The notes under the pieces: model-generated
Seen by the model: the letters and a program-made list of their open reading frames with translations, nothing else
The model's database searches: none
Told to the model about the DNA's origin: nothing
Translations under genes and position numbers: made by a program
Source of the DNA: Wyeomyia smithii
Lineage: Eukaryota; Arthropoda; Insecta; Diptera; Culicidae
Length of the DNA stretch: 64,000 bases
Assembly (NCBI RefSeq): GCF_029784165.1
Contig: NC_073695.1
Location: 9,399,786 to 9,463,785 of the forward strand
Direction of reading: 5' to 3'
Part shown: in pieces, positions 49,467 to 61,000 of the stretch
Numbering within the stretch: position 1 is the stretch's first letter
Layout: each line of letters begins with the position of its first letter

Positions 49467-50775
49467 TGCTAAATTTTAAATTAGAAACAATTTTAATAGT
49501 AAAATTTGTGCCTATTTGAATGGCTTCAAACATTGATTTTGCCTGCAACATGGCGTTCATGAGATCGAACATTGCCTGTTGCAAAAAAGAAAGTTTACCT
49601 GCCGTAATAGGCCCCAGGCAGTTGACATTAGAAAAAATATTTTCGGCAGCAATATTAGCTGGAGTAATAGGTGTACAATTATTTTCTAGCGTGTTTTGCT
49701 TACCCATATTAACGGTCATTTTCGAACTACCAACACTAGGCGGTATAATGTTCGAACTACCTGTAACCTGTGCATAAGTTAAACGGGTATGCAAAGGAGT
49801 AGGTAAACTATGCGTCACTGGTACGCTTGGAGAATTTTGTTTTGAAGTTGGTTTTAATTGAGAAATTGAATTTTGTTTACCTTGCCTTGCCTTAACAATT
49901 GCTAAACGGACTGGGCTTTGATAAAAATTTGACATATGGTTGCCGTTACAATTCGCACAGCGAAAATTTTTACTCTCTTTCACAGGACATGTGTCCTTTT
50001 TGTGAGAAGAGTCTCCACAATTAAGACATTTTTGGTCCATGTTACAGAATTTGGAACCATGGCCATAACGTTGGCAAGTACGGCATTGGGTGATATGCTT
50101 TTCACCTCCGCCATACTTCCTATAAATTTCCCACTTTACACGCACATTATACAAAGCATGTGCTTTTTCAAAAAATTTTAAGTTGTTAACCTCATTGCGG
50201 TTAAAATGAATTAAATAATTAACAAGGGAAATTCCAGTTCTCTGACTGTTTTCGCCTCGTGATTTTTGTTTCATTAGAATTACTTGGGTAGGGGCTATGC
50301 CAAGTAATCCTGTTAAAGTAAGTTTGATCTCATCAACGGTTTGATCGTTGGTGAGACCTTTCAAGACAACCTTGAACGGCTTGGCGTTCTTGGTGTCATA
50401 TGTAAAAAATTTGTACATCTTGTCAGTTAAATACTGAACAAGACGATCACGACCCTTTACTGAGTCGGCTAATAAGCGGCATTCACCTCTACGGCCAATT
50501 TGATAGGTAACTTTAACGTCAGAAACAAACGTTGAAAGTTCCTTTTTGAATATATTAAATTCAGAAGAAATAGTTACCACAATAGGTGGAACTTTCTCCT
50601 TTTTTAAAGATTTTATATTTTGTATAGTTTCATTATTGGTAACTTCCATTTCACCAGCTTCTTGCTCAGGCAAAATATCAAAAGGATTGTCACTACAGAC
50701 ACTCGATGTGTCAGAAAGAGATGCCTCTCTTTTCCTCCCCGCAGCGATGCGAGGTTTCTTTTTCCGTCCAGCCAT
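49453..50775 (-). CDS. Jockey ORF1, Gag-like nucleic-acid-binding protein
   Basis: An intact frame of about 440 residues. The frame is open to 50817, but ATG 50775 (MAGRKKKPR) is the likelier start because it opens the conserved basic N-terminus. After a Ser/Asp-rich region comes an RRM-like/PRE_C2HC-like part (KPFKVVLKGLTNDQTVDEIK). Three zinc knuckles follow: CRTCQRYGHGSKFC, CLNCGDSSHKKDTC and CANCNGNHMSNFY. The third lacks its final Cys (QSP where QCP would be expected). The C-terminal third is Ser/Pro/Thr-rich. In the family this protein coats the RNA and helps its transport. It overlaps ORF2 by 14 nt in another frame. Confidence 0.9.
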   Translation of the reverse strand: MAGRKKKPRIAAGRKREASLSDTSSVCSDNPFDILPEQEAGEMEVTNNETIQNIKSLKKEKVPPIVVTISSEFNIFKKELSTFVSDVKVTYQIGRRGECRLLADSVKGRDRLVQYLTDKMYKFFTYDTKNAKPFKVVLKGLTNDQTVDEIKLTLTGLLGIAPTQVILMKQKSRGENSQRTGISLVNYLIHFNRNEVNNLKFFEKAHALYNVRVKWEIYRKYGGGEKHITQCRTCQRYGHGSKFCNMDQKCLNCGDSSHKKDTCPVKESKNFRCANCNGNHMSNFYQSPVRLAIVKARQGKQNSISQLKPTSKQNSPSVPVTHSLPTPLHTRLTYAQVTGSSNIIPPSVGSSKMTVNMGKQNTLENNCTPITPANIAAENIFSNVNCLGPITAGKLSFLQQAMFDLMNAMLQAKSMFEAIQIGTNFTIKIVSNLKFSNDFK

Positions 50776-50939
50776 TTCAGGTGATACGAAAAAAGTTAAA
50801 ACAAATGTTAAATTCAAAAGTAGGTAGTCTTGAGAAAGACTGATGGGAAATAACTTTCAGGTAGTCTTTAAAAGACACACTGACAAAACACAAACTTTGA
50901 AGCTATAGGCAGTCAAAGACCAGTCCACAAGCAACCGAA

Positions 50940-50976
50940 AAAACGTCTGATCTGTAGAACAGTTCAAGACGCACTG
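50940..50976 (-). promoter_or_regulatory. Internal Pol II promoter of the Jockey element (Inr + DPE)
   Basis: The element starts C-A-G-T-G; if the A is +1, the word AGACGT lies exactly at +28 to +33, the position of the downstream promoter element in Jockey-type LINEs. No TATA box is needed. This lets each full-length copy carry its own promoter and supports 50976 as the true 5' end. Confidence 0.7.
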
Positions 50977-50988
50977 TGTGACGTTATT

Positions 50989-51257
50989 TTAATTTGTATT
51001 TGTTCATGTCATATAATTAAAGTACTGAGGAAACTCACCGAAAAAACAAGTTATTACAACAACATTGTAGCGCTTGGGCAGAGGTGTTGCTTCTTCATAC
51101 AACCATTCACCGCATAAAGTCATCCAAACAGATCACTCACACAAAATATGGAGAAATCAGAGCACCGAGATACGACGATTCACAGGTCGATCGAAACAGG
51201 AACACTCCACACGGCAATAAACCATTTTACGAGACGTTTCTGAGCTCAATTAATAAA
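50989..51257. other. Short spacer between Jockey and repeat X copy 2
   Basis: Presumably the continuation of the sequence into which Jockey inserted, perhaps part of the Penelope-like element's terminal region. No motif to prove it. Confidence 0.4.
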
Positions 51258-52054
51258 ATCACAGGAGGGTTGTGTGCAAAGCCACGACCGCGAGGTTGAA
51301 GTAGAATACTTTTACACAGCTCTACTTACGGCTGCACATTAACCTACGGCCGGGCGAAACGGTTCACGCCGCTTTTCGCGTTTAGCCTGGCAGAGGCCTA
51401 ATGTGCACGGCCAACACAATAGAAAGGTGTTTTCACATTGAAAATTAGACACGGCTTTACTGGAGTAAGTGTTGGCAAATGCTTCTACCGCTAATACCGC
51501 CGCTATCGTACGAAAGCGCTTCGTTTCATGTGGGGAATAATATCAACAACAGAAATGACGCGCGTCTAAGCACACCCGAACTGTTTCGCCATGCCACTTC
51601 CATTTACTTCCTTATAACATCCGCCTCATGGAAGTACTGGCTGCACCTACCGCTGAGGCTGTTACCATACTGCTACTGGTACCCAAAACTATTAACTCTT
51701 CAAATTAAGTGTTTTATTTGTCCTCAAAAGAACAATTGTTCAATTCCATATCGGATATAATGCAATCGCAGCTCTGTAATATTACCGACAGTAATATTCT
51801 TCTGAACAAAATGATCCAACTTTTCCATTAGAGGAAGTGCCGGCTGATGTACGGCAAAAATCTCGCCCGATCGCTCGCGTTGGCGTTCGTTCTCAGGCAG
51901 AGGCCTGAGACGTGGTGACCAACCACAGGGCAAGTGATTTGTTTAATTTGAAGGCAATAACAGGCGCAACCCGCTGATATATTCTGTTACCGCTGAGTGC
52001 TGATATCTTCTGCTGCTGCTGTCAACGTTGTGAACGGTCCATCCAGTTCACCTT

Positions 52055-52140
52055 CCAACTAATGAATGTAGCTAGTTTTCCCAGAAACACTCTTTTATAG
52101 CCGAAGGGTGCTACGAAATAGGCCACGCCCTATCAGTTCA
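52055..52140. promoter_or_regulatory. Second TATA module in repeat X copy 2
   Basis: TTTTATAG on the plus strand (52093-52100) reads CTATAAAAG on the minus strand, a consensus TATA box. On the plus strand an arthropod-type initiator TCAGT follows at 52133-52137, about 40 nt away and so somewhat too far. Direction and activity are undecided. Confidence 0.3.
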
Positions 52141-53029
52141 GTTGTTCCATTCCCTAATGTTCTTCAGACAAATTATGCCACAATTCGTATTTGATTTTTG
52201 TATCCAGCGAATAAACACCGATGGTGCTCTCACACACGCAACGGTTTTAACCCGTATCTTAGTGCGGTTTGTAACACCAAGCGATTTCGTTTGCTCGCTG
52301 TTGCGTGTTGCATCATGTTGCAACTTGGCAGCTGGGAGACGACGAAATTCTGTTTATGCTGATTGATTGAATCGACTTCATATTAGCTCTGCATAGTCGA
52401 ACTAACTGCTTTTGTGAATGCGTTCTAACAGGGCAGTTTGTTATTTAATGTCGGTTATGCTGATTGCAGCCTTTGCGCTGCCCCTACAGTGGGGGTTTAC
52501 TAAATAAAGTAAAAATTAGACAACTACAACAGAATTTGATTGCATCCCGCACAGAATGTCTGCTTGTGTTGATGCCAGAAAATTATTAACCTTCAATTAT
52601 TTTTTTATTTGCCTTCAAAAAAGCATTTTGCGGTTCAAAATCGGTTGCTAATTACAACCTTTGAGCTGCCCTAACACTGGAGGAATTAAGACACACGGAC
52701 AATATGCACTGTGGAAGCTATTTAACATTCAGTAAATTAGACGGGTGCGACAAATTTAAATTGCTAGGATGCAACACAGAATCCTTGCTTGCGTTGACAA
52801 AAATTATTAACTTTCAATGACTTGTTTCATTTGCCTTAAAAAAGGCATTTTGACTCCCGAAATTGGATTTCCTGATGGCAATCTTCATGCTACCCCAACA
52901 CGGGGGGAATAATGGCTGTCTGGCGACACACGCTGAGAAAAACCGCGCTGCTCCTGAGACGTGGTGACCAATCACAGGGCTTGTGCTGCTGTTAAGGAAA
53001 GACGACTGCTGTTGTCGCTGTCTAGAACT

Positions 53030-53150
53030 ATTATGAGTGGCTCCGGCTGAAACAGGCTCTTATATAGGCCAAATAGCATGTTTTCAATTGCAAGGTATAT
53101 GATCCTGTCGACCGTGCTTGGGAAGCAAGCATATAACGACCAATCAGAGG
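53030..53150 (-). promoter_or_regulatory. CCAAT/TATA promoter-like module in repeat X copy 2
   Basis: CCAAT (53140-53144 on the plus strand, in GACCAATCAGAGG) lies upstream of TATATAAG (53059-53066) when read on the minus strand, as in copy 1. The flanking sequence is nearly identical to copy 1 over about 400 bp. Confidence 0.4.
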
Positions 53151-53580
53151 TCGAATTTTTCGTTTTGACAAGGCTTGACTATTTTCAATAGTACAATATT
53201 GTGAATAATAAAATTACAATTATCTTATTTTGGGAAAAATCTTAGAAGATTTTCCGATCTATTGCTGCAAGAACGAAGGAAATCCATCGAATACTAACCG
53301 ATTTATTAGCATTTGAAATTGGACATATTTTTCACTTTTTTCAGTTTTAGAATTTCATTTCACATCCCTACGTAGCCGAACTTCCTGAGAGAAGTATTCT
53401 TCTTCAAAAAAAATTCAAAAGAAAACATGGAACTGCTAGCATAACGTACGTAAAAATGATCTATATAGGGTTGCCAGTATGTGTATGAGAAATGTCACTT
53501 ATCTTCATAAAAAAAGGCATAAAGATCGTATGATGAATATTGAAATTAAAAAAAAAAAAACAACAGGAAAAAAATCTTCT

Positions 53581-53728
53581 TTAACCCTCTAGTGCCCAAG
53601 TTAATTTTCAGACGGACTTCGAAAAAATCACTATGAAACTTTATAAACATTTTTTAAGTATTTATTGAGGCTTCTTACAGGTTTTGCTGAAGACCGTCTG
53701 AAGGCGGCACTGGGCACTAGAGGGTTAA
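53581..53728. mobile_element. piggyBac-like MITE with TTAA ends, 148 bp
   Basis: TTAACCCTCTAGTGCCCA at the left and its exact reverse complement at 53711-53728 give 18-bp perfect TIRs including TTAA. TTAA targets and CCCT-starting ends are the hallmark of piggyBac-type elements. The interior has no frame. A related solo end lies at 13306-13345. Confidence 0.85.
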
Positions 53729-54419
53729 ACCCTTCTTAGTGTCTCAATAAACTCTCTATGTTTCTGACCCTTGATTCGCCGTGTCCCGTTTTGTTCAACA
53801 TTGACAACCCCCTGCCCTTCTTTCAGAACAATCGCCGAGTCACGGTAATCGCACGTTTGAAAAAATGTAAATCCTCTCTTGCAGTAATCGGTTTCAAAAG
53901 AATTTATTTTTCTGTTTATTTTGCTTCAGTTCAATTATTAAGTAAAAGGTTGCGAATAAAACAATGATGAACTGAACAATTTACCAAAATTTTCCAAAAA
54001 TATTTTCATTTGAATGACAATACAATTTTATATCTCCTCTCCTGTTCGTCACTAATCATCATGATTTATTTAACCTCCCTCTCTCCTACTTTACGTGCGT
54101 AATGTATTTCGTGGATTCCCTTTAGCGCTAGTTTTAATGTTTTATTTATAGTTCCCAGCCCTCTATATCGCAGTAAAGTATCTTTCTACGCGGGGGTGGT
54201 GCGTGAAAAAAATCTGAAATCTACGTAACCCTAGCCTAGAACTTCATTTTTAATCAGCATTGTCGGTTTTTCGAAAAAGAACCAGGAGCAGTGTGATGTA
54301 TTTTCAAATCGTAATTGGATTGAGTAAGCCTGAACTAGTTTTATTCTTTGTTATTTCGATTCAACTGCTAGTTTCAACTGAATTTTGCTGGAGAACGAAA
54401 ACCTATTGGAGATGGTTGA
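53729..54419. other. Spacer, nothing recognised
   Basis: AT-rich; short frames without motifs. Confidence 0.45.
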
Positions 54420-55895
54420 TCCATATTCTAGACCTTATTTCAGACTCCATATTCTAGATTTTATACTCCAGATTCCATATTCCATACTACAGATACCTTA
54501 GACTCCATATTACGTATTTAATATTCTATATTCCAGGCGTCATACACTTGATACTCTTTACTTAATAATTCTCATCTCAAATCCATACTCCAGAATCCAT
54601 TCTCTAGAATGCATTCTCCAGAATGCATACCCCAGAATCCATAATCCTGAATCCATACAGCAGCATATATATTTTAGAATCCATAATCCAGAACACATAC
54701 TCCAGAATTCGTACTCTAGAATATATACTCTAGTATCTATACTCCAGAATCCACACTCTGGAATCTATACTCAAGAATCCATATACCAGAATCCATACAC
54801 CAGGATCCACACTCCAGAATCCTTCCTCTAGAATACATACTCCAGAACACATGCTCTGGAATCCATACTCTAGAATCCGTACTCCAGAAACCTCCATATA
54901 TATACTCCATATTCTAGATTTTATACTCCAGATTTCATGTTCCATACTACAGATACTTTAGTCTCCATATTACATGCTTTACATTCTATATTCCAGGCAT
55001 CACACTTCATACGCAATACTTTATACTCTATACTCAATAATTCATATCCCAGGATCCATACTTCAGAATCCATGTTCCACAATCCATACTCTAGAATCCA
55101 AACTCTAGAATATATACTCCGGAATCTATGCTCCAGAATCCATACTTCAGAATCTATACTCTAGAATCCATAATTCAGAATCTATACAGCAAAATTTATA
55201 TTTTAGAATCCGTAATCCAGAACACATACTCCAGAATCCGTACTTTAGAATATATACTCTAGTATCTATACTCCAGAATCCGCACCCTGGAATCTATACT
55301 CAAGAATCCATATTCAAGAATCCATACACCAGAATCCATACACCAGAATCTATACACCAGAATCCACACTCCAGATTGCATCCTCTGGAATTCATACTCC
55401 AAAACACATACTCTAGAATCCATACTCTAGAATGCATACTCCAGAATCTATGCTCCAAAATCCATACTTCACAATCTGTACTCCAGAATTCATAATGCAG
55501 AATCCATACTCCAGAACACATACCTCAGACTTCATTCTCTGGAATCCATAATACAGAATTCGAACTCCAGAATCTGTACACCAGAATCCATACTCCAGGG
55601 CACATGATCCAGAATCCATACTCTATAACACATACTCAGATTTCATACATCTGAATTTATAATCTAGAATCCGTACTCTAGATACACATACTCCAGAATT
55701 CGTACGTCAGAATCCATACTCCAATATCTGTACTCCAGAATATATACTCTAGAATCAATGCTCCAGAATTCATATTCCAGAACCTATACTCCAACATCCA
55801 TACTCCAGAATCTATCCACTAGAATCCATACTCCAGAACCCATACTCTAGAATCCATACTCCGAATTTCATACTCCAGAATCCATAATCCATAAC
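54420..55895. repeat. 14-bp minisatellite (CCAGAATCCATACT)n with higher-order repeats
   Basis: About 100 diverged copies of a 14-bp unit, CCAGAATCCATACT. Larger segments are duplicated inside the array: 54440-54596 matches 54899-55058, and about 54735-54870 matches about 55263-55410, giving a higher-order period of roughly 460-530 bp. Three units make 42 bp, so minus-strand frames stay open as a 14-residue repeat (WILEYGFWS-like); this is an artefact. A decayed relative is at 63240-63500. Confidence 0.93.
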
Positions 55896-56708
55896 TTTCC
55901 AATTTGAAAAAGATTCAAAACAAATATGTGAAAATACAGTAATTGGATTGAGAAAACTCATCAAACACTCTGTAAATAAATGACTTGATAATGAAAAACT
56001 ATTAAAAACTAGTTTTCTTGGAAATCCTCCCAAATTCTGAAATCCACGTAAATTCCACGAGAATTCTGCGTAGAAATAAACCACGTGAAAAGAGAGTATA
56101 CGCTGCCGTGATATAACATTGTGATGTACATCCACTTGATCAGTTTTTTAATACGGTCCAAAAACGAACGGGCTACTTGTCATTTTTTTTTTGAAATGGT
56201 GCATACGTCATTTTGTTTGCTTGATTTCATACACAACTGAAAGAAAGATACCAAAAGATGGGTCTTCGAATAACGAACAAATTGGCATAACCCCATATTT
56301 GAAAAAATAGCGCTTACGTCAGTCTGCGAGAGTAAGAGTCTACGACAGTACGTGTCTCCACTACCCTTCTCCCTCATAACAATAAGTAACGCAAACTAAA
56401 CCCCCTCTTCCCTTTATTTGTTACGTAATTTGAGTACGATGCCTTAACACTTCTGAAATGTTGCGTATAAGACGTGATTATTTTCTCTCATGTTCGGATT
56501 TTTTTTTTTCAATTCAACTGTCATAAATAAAAAGGCTGTGATCAATGTTGCTGAATGTTGCAATGTGGCTGAATCATCAGAGCATTTTTGTCCTAAAAAA
56601 TAATGAAAAGTCTTTTAAACTCACTGATTTTTCAATATCCCATTTTTTTATTATTTTCCTAACTCATTAAAGCTCGTACGTTCACAAATTGAGGAATATA
56701 TACACATA
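55896..56708. other. Spacer, nothing firmly recognised
   Basis: The stretch at 56380-56440 (TAAGTAACGCAA, CCCCCTCTTCCC, GTTACGTAAT) resembles parts of the TIR element at 11.2 kb. Otherwise featureless. Confidence 0.4.
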
Positions 56709-58011
56709 TAGACCGTTCCGATAATTATAAATACACTTACGATCAACCGTCATTTCAAATAACGTGCAGTATTCAACCAAACGTTGGCTGCGTCCTGTTG
56801 TTTACATCCAAAAGAAACAGATGCTGTCATTTTTTCTAACATTTAGTGCGAAATTTTGAAAATGTGTGGCCTTTCTCTCGAGTAAAGAAAGCGAATTGTG
56901 CACAAATGGGGCACCGTGAGTGGTCTTTCTATAAGAAAATTAGCCAGAGAAGAAGGTATAAGTGTCGGAGCAGTTCAAACCGCATTGCGGAAGAATTGTG
57001 AAGAGTGCACATTTACTGATGCCCCAAGACGTGGTAGAAAACCCAGGCCTGTTGATCCCACAATGGACAAAAAGGTTAAGTAATACTACAAGCGGCATCC
57101 TTCAATATCAGTACGAGATGTGGCGAGAAAGCTTGGGACCTCGGCGAGTAACGTTATGCGTGCCAAGGGAAGAATAGGTCTGCAGACCCGTCGGAAGCAG
57201 AAGCAGCCAAAACGAAATCCAAAACAAGCTGAATCTGTGAAACCGAGAGCTCGGAAGCTTTCTGACAAACTTCTTACCAAAAATATGGGGTGTGTTATCA
57301 TGGATGACGAAACCTACATAAAACTGGACTATAAGACTCTGACAGGACCGCAATTTTATACATCACCGAAGGGAAAGGATGTCCCTGGACCAGTGAAAGC
57401 CATTTACACCGAAAAATTCGGCAAGAAGGTAATGGTTTGGCAGCCCATTTGTGAATGTGGGTAAATATCTCGTCCATTCATTACGAATGACGCAATGAAT
57501 GGTAAAATTTACGTGAAAGAGTGTTTGCAGAAAAGGTTGTTACCCATGGTTAAGCAGCAAAACAATCCTCCAATCTTTTGGCCCGATCTTGCTTCCTGCC
57601 ATTACTCTAAGGATGCACTAGGGTGGTATAAAACAAATAATGTCACATGTGTCCCAAAGGAGATGAATCCTTCAAACTGCCCTGAAATTCGCCCTATTGA
57701 AACTTTTTGGGCTTTGACCAAGGCAAAGCTGAGAAAATATGTCAAACCAGCGGACAATGTTGCAAAAATTTAGAAAAGATCGGCTTAAAGTGGTAAAAAT
57801 GGTCGGAGAACACACTGTGCAAAAGCTTATGAGTAGTGTTAAGAGAAAAGTTAGAGAACTCGCGTATCCTACGAAAAATAATCCCAACTTAAATTGAAAC
57901 TGGAAAGAAAACACTTATTATCTATATTTCAGAATAAAATGACCCGAAAAATCCTGTATTTTTTGTTTTATTCAAGAAAGAAGATGTATTTATAATTTTC
58001 GGAACAGTCTA
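56709..58011 (+). mobile_element. ITmD37E (DD37E Tc1/mariner) element, copy 2
   Basis: 1303 bp, flanked by TA (56707-56708 and 58012-58013), with the same termini as copy 1 (TAGACCGTTCCGATAATTAT at the left). It is visibly very close to copy 1 along its whole length, so both insertions are young or were made by the same source. The transposase is more damaged than in copy 1. Confidence 0.93.
56862..57897 (+). pseudogene. DD37E transposase, stops and a frameshift (copy 2)
   Basis: Start ATG 56862. Lesions: TAA at codon 8 (56883-56885, CAA in copy 1), TAA at 57081-57083 (GAA in copy 1), TAA at 57462-57464 (also present in copy 1), and a 1-bp insertion in an A run near 57767 that shifts the last about 40 codons. 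Domains and catalytic residues are as in copy 1 (MDDETY, WPDLASCHY, PIETFW). Tryptophan at codon 16 is intact here (TGG), where copy 1 has TGA. Confidence 0.92.
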
Positions 58012-61000
58012 TAAACAAACTTTATGATGACCGAAAACAGAAGTAAAATGGCTTCGAGAAAATAATTTATTATTAAGTCGTGTAATAGGAATTTATTGAA
58101 AACAACAATTTCATTCGAAAAAAAAAAAAAATACAAAGGACTGAATATTTGTTTCAACTTAACTTTGTTTCAACTTTGTTTCAACTTAACACTCTTGATG
58201 TCAAAATTACGATGACTTATCGGTATTTTTATACTCTGCCAAAATTGAGTAATTGAAGTAAAAATTCAAAACAAGAATCACCTGCTGCAAACTAAACCAT
58301 ACATTTCAATTGCATATAAAACAATAACCTTAAATCCAACTTGAACTAAAAAAAATATTAGCAGCAAATAAATTTAATCAGAACAGAATTGTACACCGTT
58401 CAATCTTCTGACGGTTAGAGCTATGTTAACTTGAATTGATATTGAAACGTAGCATAAATGCCAAATTCGTCATTATAAAATTTATCACATCGATTTGCAA
58501 TTCGCTCTCATGCTGCGTACTTATTTTCTGCAAAGTATAAAATATTATCCTTTGTGAGCTTCCAAAGTACCCCTTTCCATCCCTTTTTGTTTGTATCGCA
58601 TGAATATTAATACCGGATACTCTAGATGCAAATTTAATTCCAGTGATTTATCACGCTGTTGAAGGCTACTGATGATAGTTTTCCAATTTTATCAAGTGGT
58701 AGTTGAATGGATCTGTGATAGAAGTAATTTTAAGTACCGAATCGGTGAAAACTTGCAATGATTCTAACCAGAGCGGCACAAAACGTGTTCTAACACGTAA
58801 ATGTGAATGATAAATTTTCCATATCGTCGTAAGCGCTCCCAAATATGGTACGGGAAAAACATGACCAGGCTTAAAAAGGAACCACCGAACACAAGCTGCA
58901 ATCTATGGGGTCACGTTGTGTGCGACACATCGTCATTGGGGTGCATTTTTCGGTGTAAGATGGGGTCCAGAGAATCGCGGTAGCTCTATGAATGCGGTAT
59001 GAGTCAATATAGCATCGCAATAACTTTACACAGTAGAAGCGGCTATTAGAATATGGGCGAACGAAACCAAGAGACAGCCCATTACTCCATATATTTTAGT
59101 GGCTTCTGCTTCTGCTACTGCTATTACATATGCAGGCTGCAAAGTATACACATGTTTCTACGTCGGGAATTGTGGGGAATGAAAGCGCAAATTAAAACCC
59201 CTCACAAAAGGGCTCAACTCGGTGGCAGTTAAACTCCACCGGCTTACAGGCACCGAGGGCAAGACCATTTTTCCCTCTCCCGGTGTTGCTCCTCGCGTGG
59301 ACCGTTTTCCTGGCAACCCGCAGCGCACAGGATGGCGGTCTCCCACGGTGTCACCCGACCACGCTTCTTGACTTTTTGATGTACACCTCGGGGGCGGACC
59401 ACGGATCGGTGCTTTCGGAGCAAGAGAAGGACATGCAATGGCTTTCCATCAACGTGTCATTAAACATTCTGTTGGGTGTTTTCTTCGTGCTACAAGTTTT
59501 TATGATACTTGATGAAACTTAAACAGTGATGTCTGTAGCTAAACTTCGAATAAGATATCCAGGGTAAATCAATTCACTCAATCAAGTGGAAAAATAAATC
59601 ACAATTTTTCTGTTCCATCAAACACCAATCTGATTTAGCCGTAGTGTCTACCAACCAGCCACTGGATTCCGACTCCAGTAGTGCAATATTTACTTTTCCC
59701 TCTTTTCCACGGAATTAATTCCGTCTACCACCAGAAGGAAGCGATACCCACACCAGAACCGAGAATCTAGTGAGGAGCGTCGAAATCCTCTCATCTTTCG
59801 TGACTGATGAAAAGAAAATTTCATTTTCCATCATCAACCTCACTGCATCCGCACGCTGTCGGTCGTCGTGTATTTTGTTGCTTTTCTCCGCTCTTCTTCT
59901 GTGTGTCTCCTGTGCGCGGATGAGGAGCGAGTGTTACGTTTTTGATGTAACCGGCGATGATAGCAATAGTCTGCATTCGTCAGATCAGTGTCAGCGCGTG
60001 ATTCAGATGCGCTTTCCTCCATAACGATCATAATCATCGTCATCATCAGCATCAGCATTCGTTTCCTTTGGTATATCGCGTCACCGAGGTGGCAATAATG
60101 ACAGACAGTGTCGCGACATCGAAGTGTAATCATCCGTTGGTTACAGCCATCAGAAACACTCTCTTGACGTGCGCTAGACGGTTTCGTACCAACACTTCCG
60201 CAAGGATATGAAGCGAGTTTCCAGGTGAAGGATTCCCGATCACCACACCCGCTGCTGCTGCAGTAGAGTAATTCTCGCTTCCGGCCATCTTTCCAACGGA
60301 GATTGATGGTTGGTTGTTTGACGCAAAGTGGAGACGATAAGTAGTTGTTGTGTGTTTGCCTGCCCATGATGACTGGCAACCTCGTCAGCCGGATGTGGGA
60401 CCGTATCCTGACGAAGGCGTTGATTATGCGTGAATAATTGGAACCACCCGTGGCGGTGTCATATCCGGCTTGGTCAGTCGGTTAGTACACCTATCAACCG
60501 GTGACCGGTTGTAACTGCAATTACATTTCTCGTCCGGAACACCTGTGCGGAAAGGCAGGCAGGCAGAAGTTCATCGTACGAGGCAGCGTTATTGATTATC
60601 TGTAACCAATTTTTGCTCAATCACACGAAGTCGGCTGAACCGAGACATGATAGCAGCTATGTACGCTAGGGCAATGAAGCCAGTGCCCATGTGGAGGGAA
60701 TCGACGAATCGCACATATTTACTCGTCATTTCGTGGCGGGCTATTTTTAGACGGCGCGGCACATATAAACTCGGCGGAAAACTACTGTTTCTACCAGTAT
60801 ACTACTACCAAAGTGTTTCTCCCCTCATCGGTCCCTTCTCCTATGCGGGATGCTTTAGATTCTAAAGAAGTGCACACAATTGATTTATCGGGAACGGGGA
60901 GAGCGGAGCGAAAAAGATGGCGGTTGGAGTGGAGATGGAGCGTGACCGGGAGAGCTTGTGAATGCTATCGATAAAGTGAGCTGCCCCGATACAATAATAT

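Larger units (their letters stand above)
46567..50976 (-). mobile_element. Jockey-clade LINE, near full length (4.4 kb)
   Basis: A minus-strand element with 5' UTR, ORF1 (Gag), overlapping ORF2 (endonuclease plus RT), a 3' UTR of about 240 bp and a poly(A) tail seen as T's at about 46567-46582. A 12-bp target-site duplication TGTGACGTTATT brackets it (46555-46566 and 50977-50988). This shows a complete, non-5'-truncated insertion into sequence next to the Penelope-like element. The 5' end begins CAGTGCGTC, as in Jockey-type elements with an internal promoter. Only two nonsense codons were seen in ORF2, so the insertion is fairly recent. Confidence 0.93.
51258..53416 (+). repeat. Repeat X, copy 2 (2.2 kb, internally amplified)
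   Basis: Shares with copy 1 the left block (GGAGGGTTGTGTGCAAAGCC then ACGACCGC, and TTGAAGTAGAATACTT) and the right about 400 bp. It is longer because it holds internal repeats. Units of about 190-230 bp start near 52465, 52654 and 52880 (landmarks GCCTTTGCGCTGCCC, ACCTTTGAGCTGCCC, CTTCATGCTACCCC; each followed by TTTATTTGCCTTCAAAA-like words), and a related unit lies at about 51690. The word CTGAGACGTGGTGACCA occurs at about 51907 and 52953. No protein frame. The family is unknown; a TIR element or complex satellite-like unit with promoter modules is possible. Confidence 0.65.

Noticed and set aside
54730..56135. Minus-strand WILEYGF-type repeat proteins
   Set aside because: The 14-bp minisatellite keeps a 42-bp frame open by arithmetic; no start context or conservation argument supports a protein.
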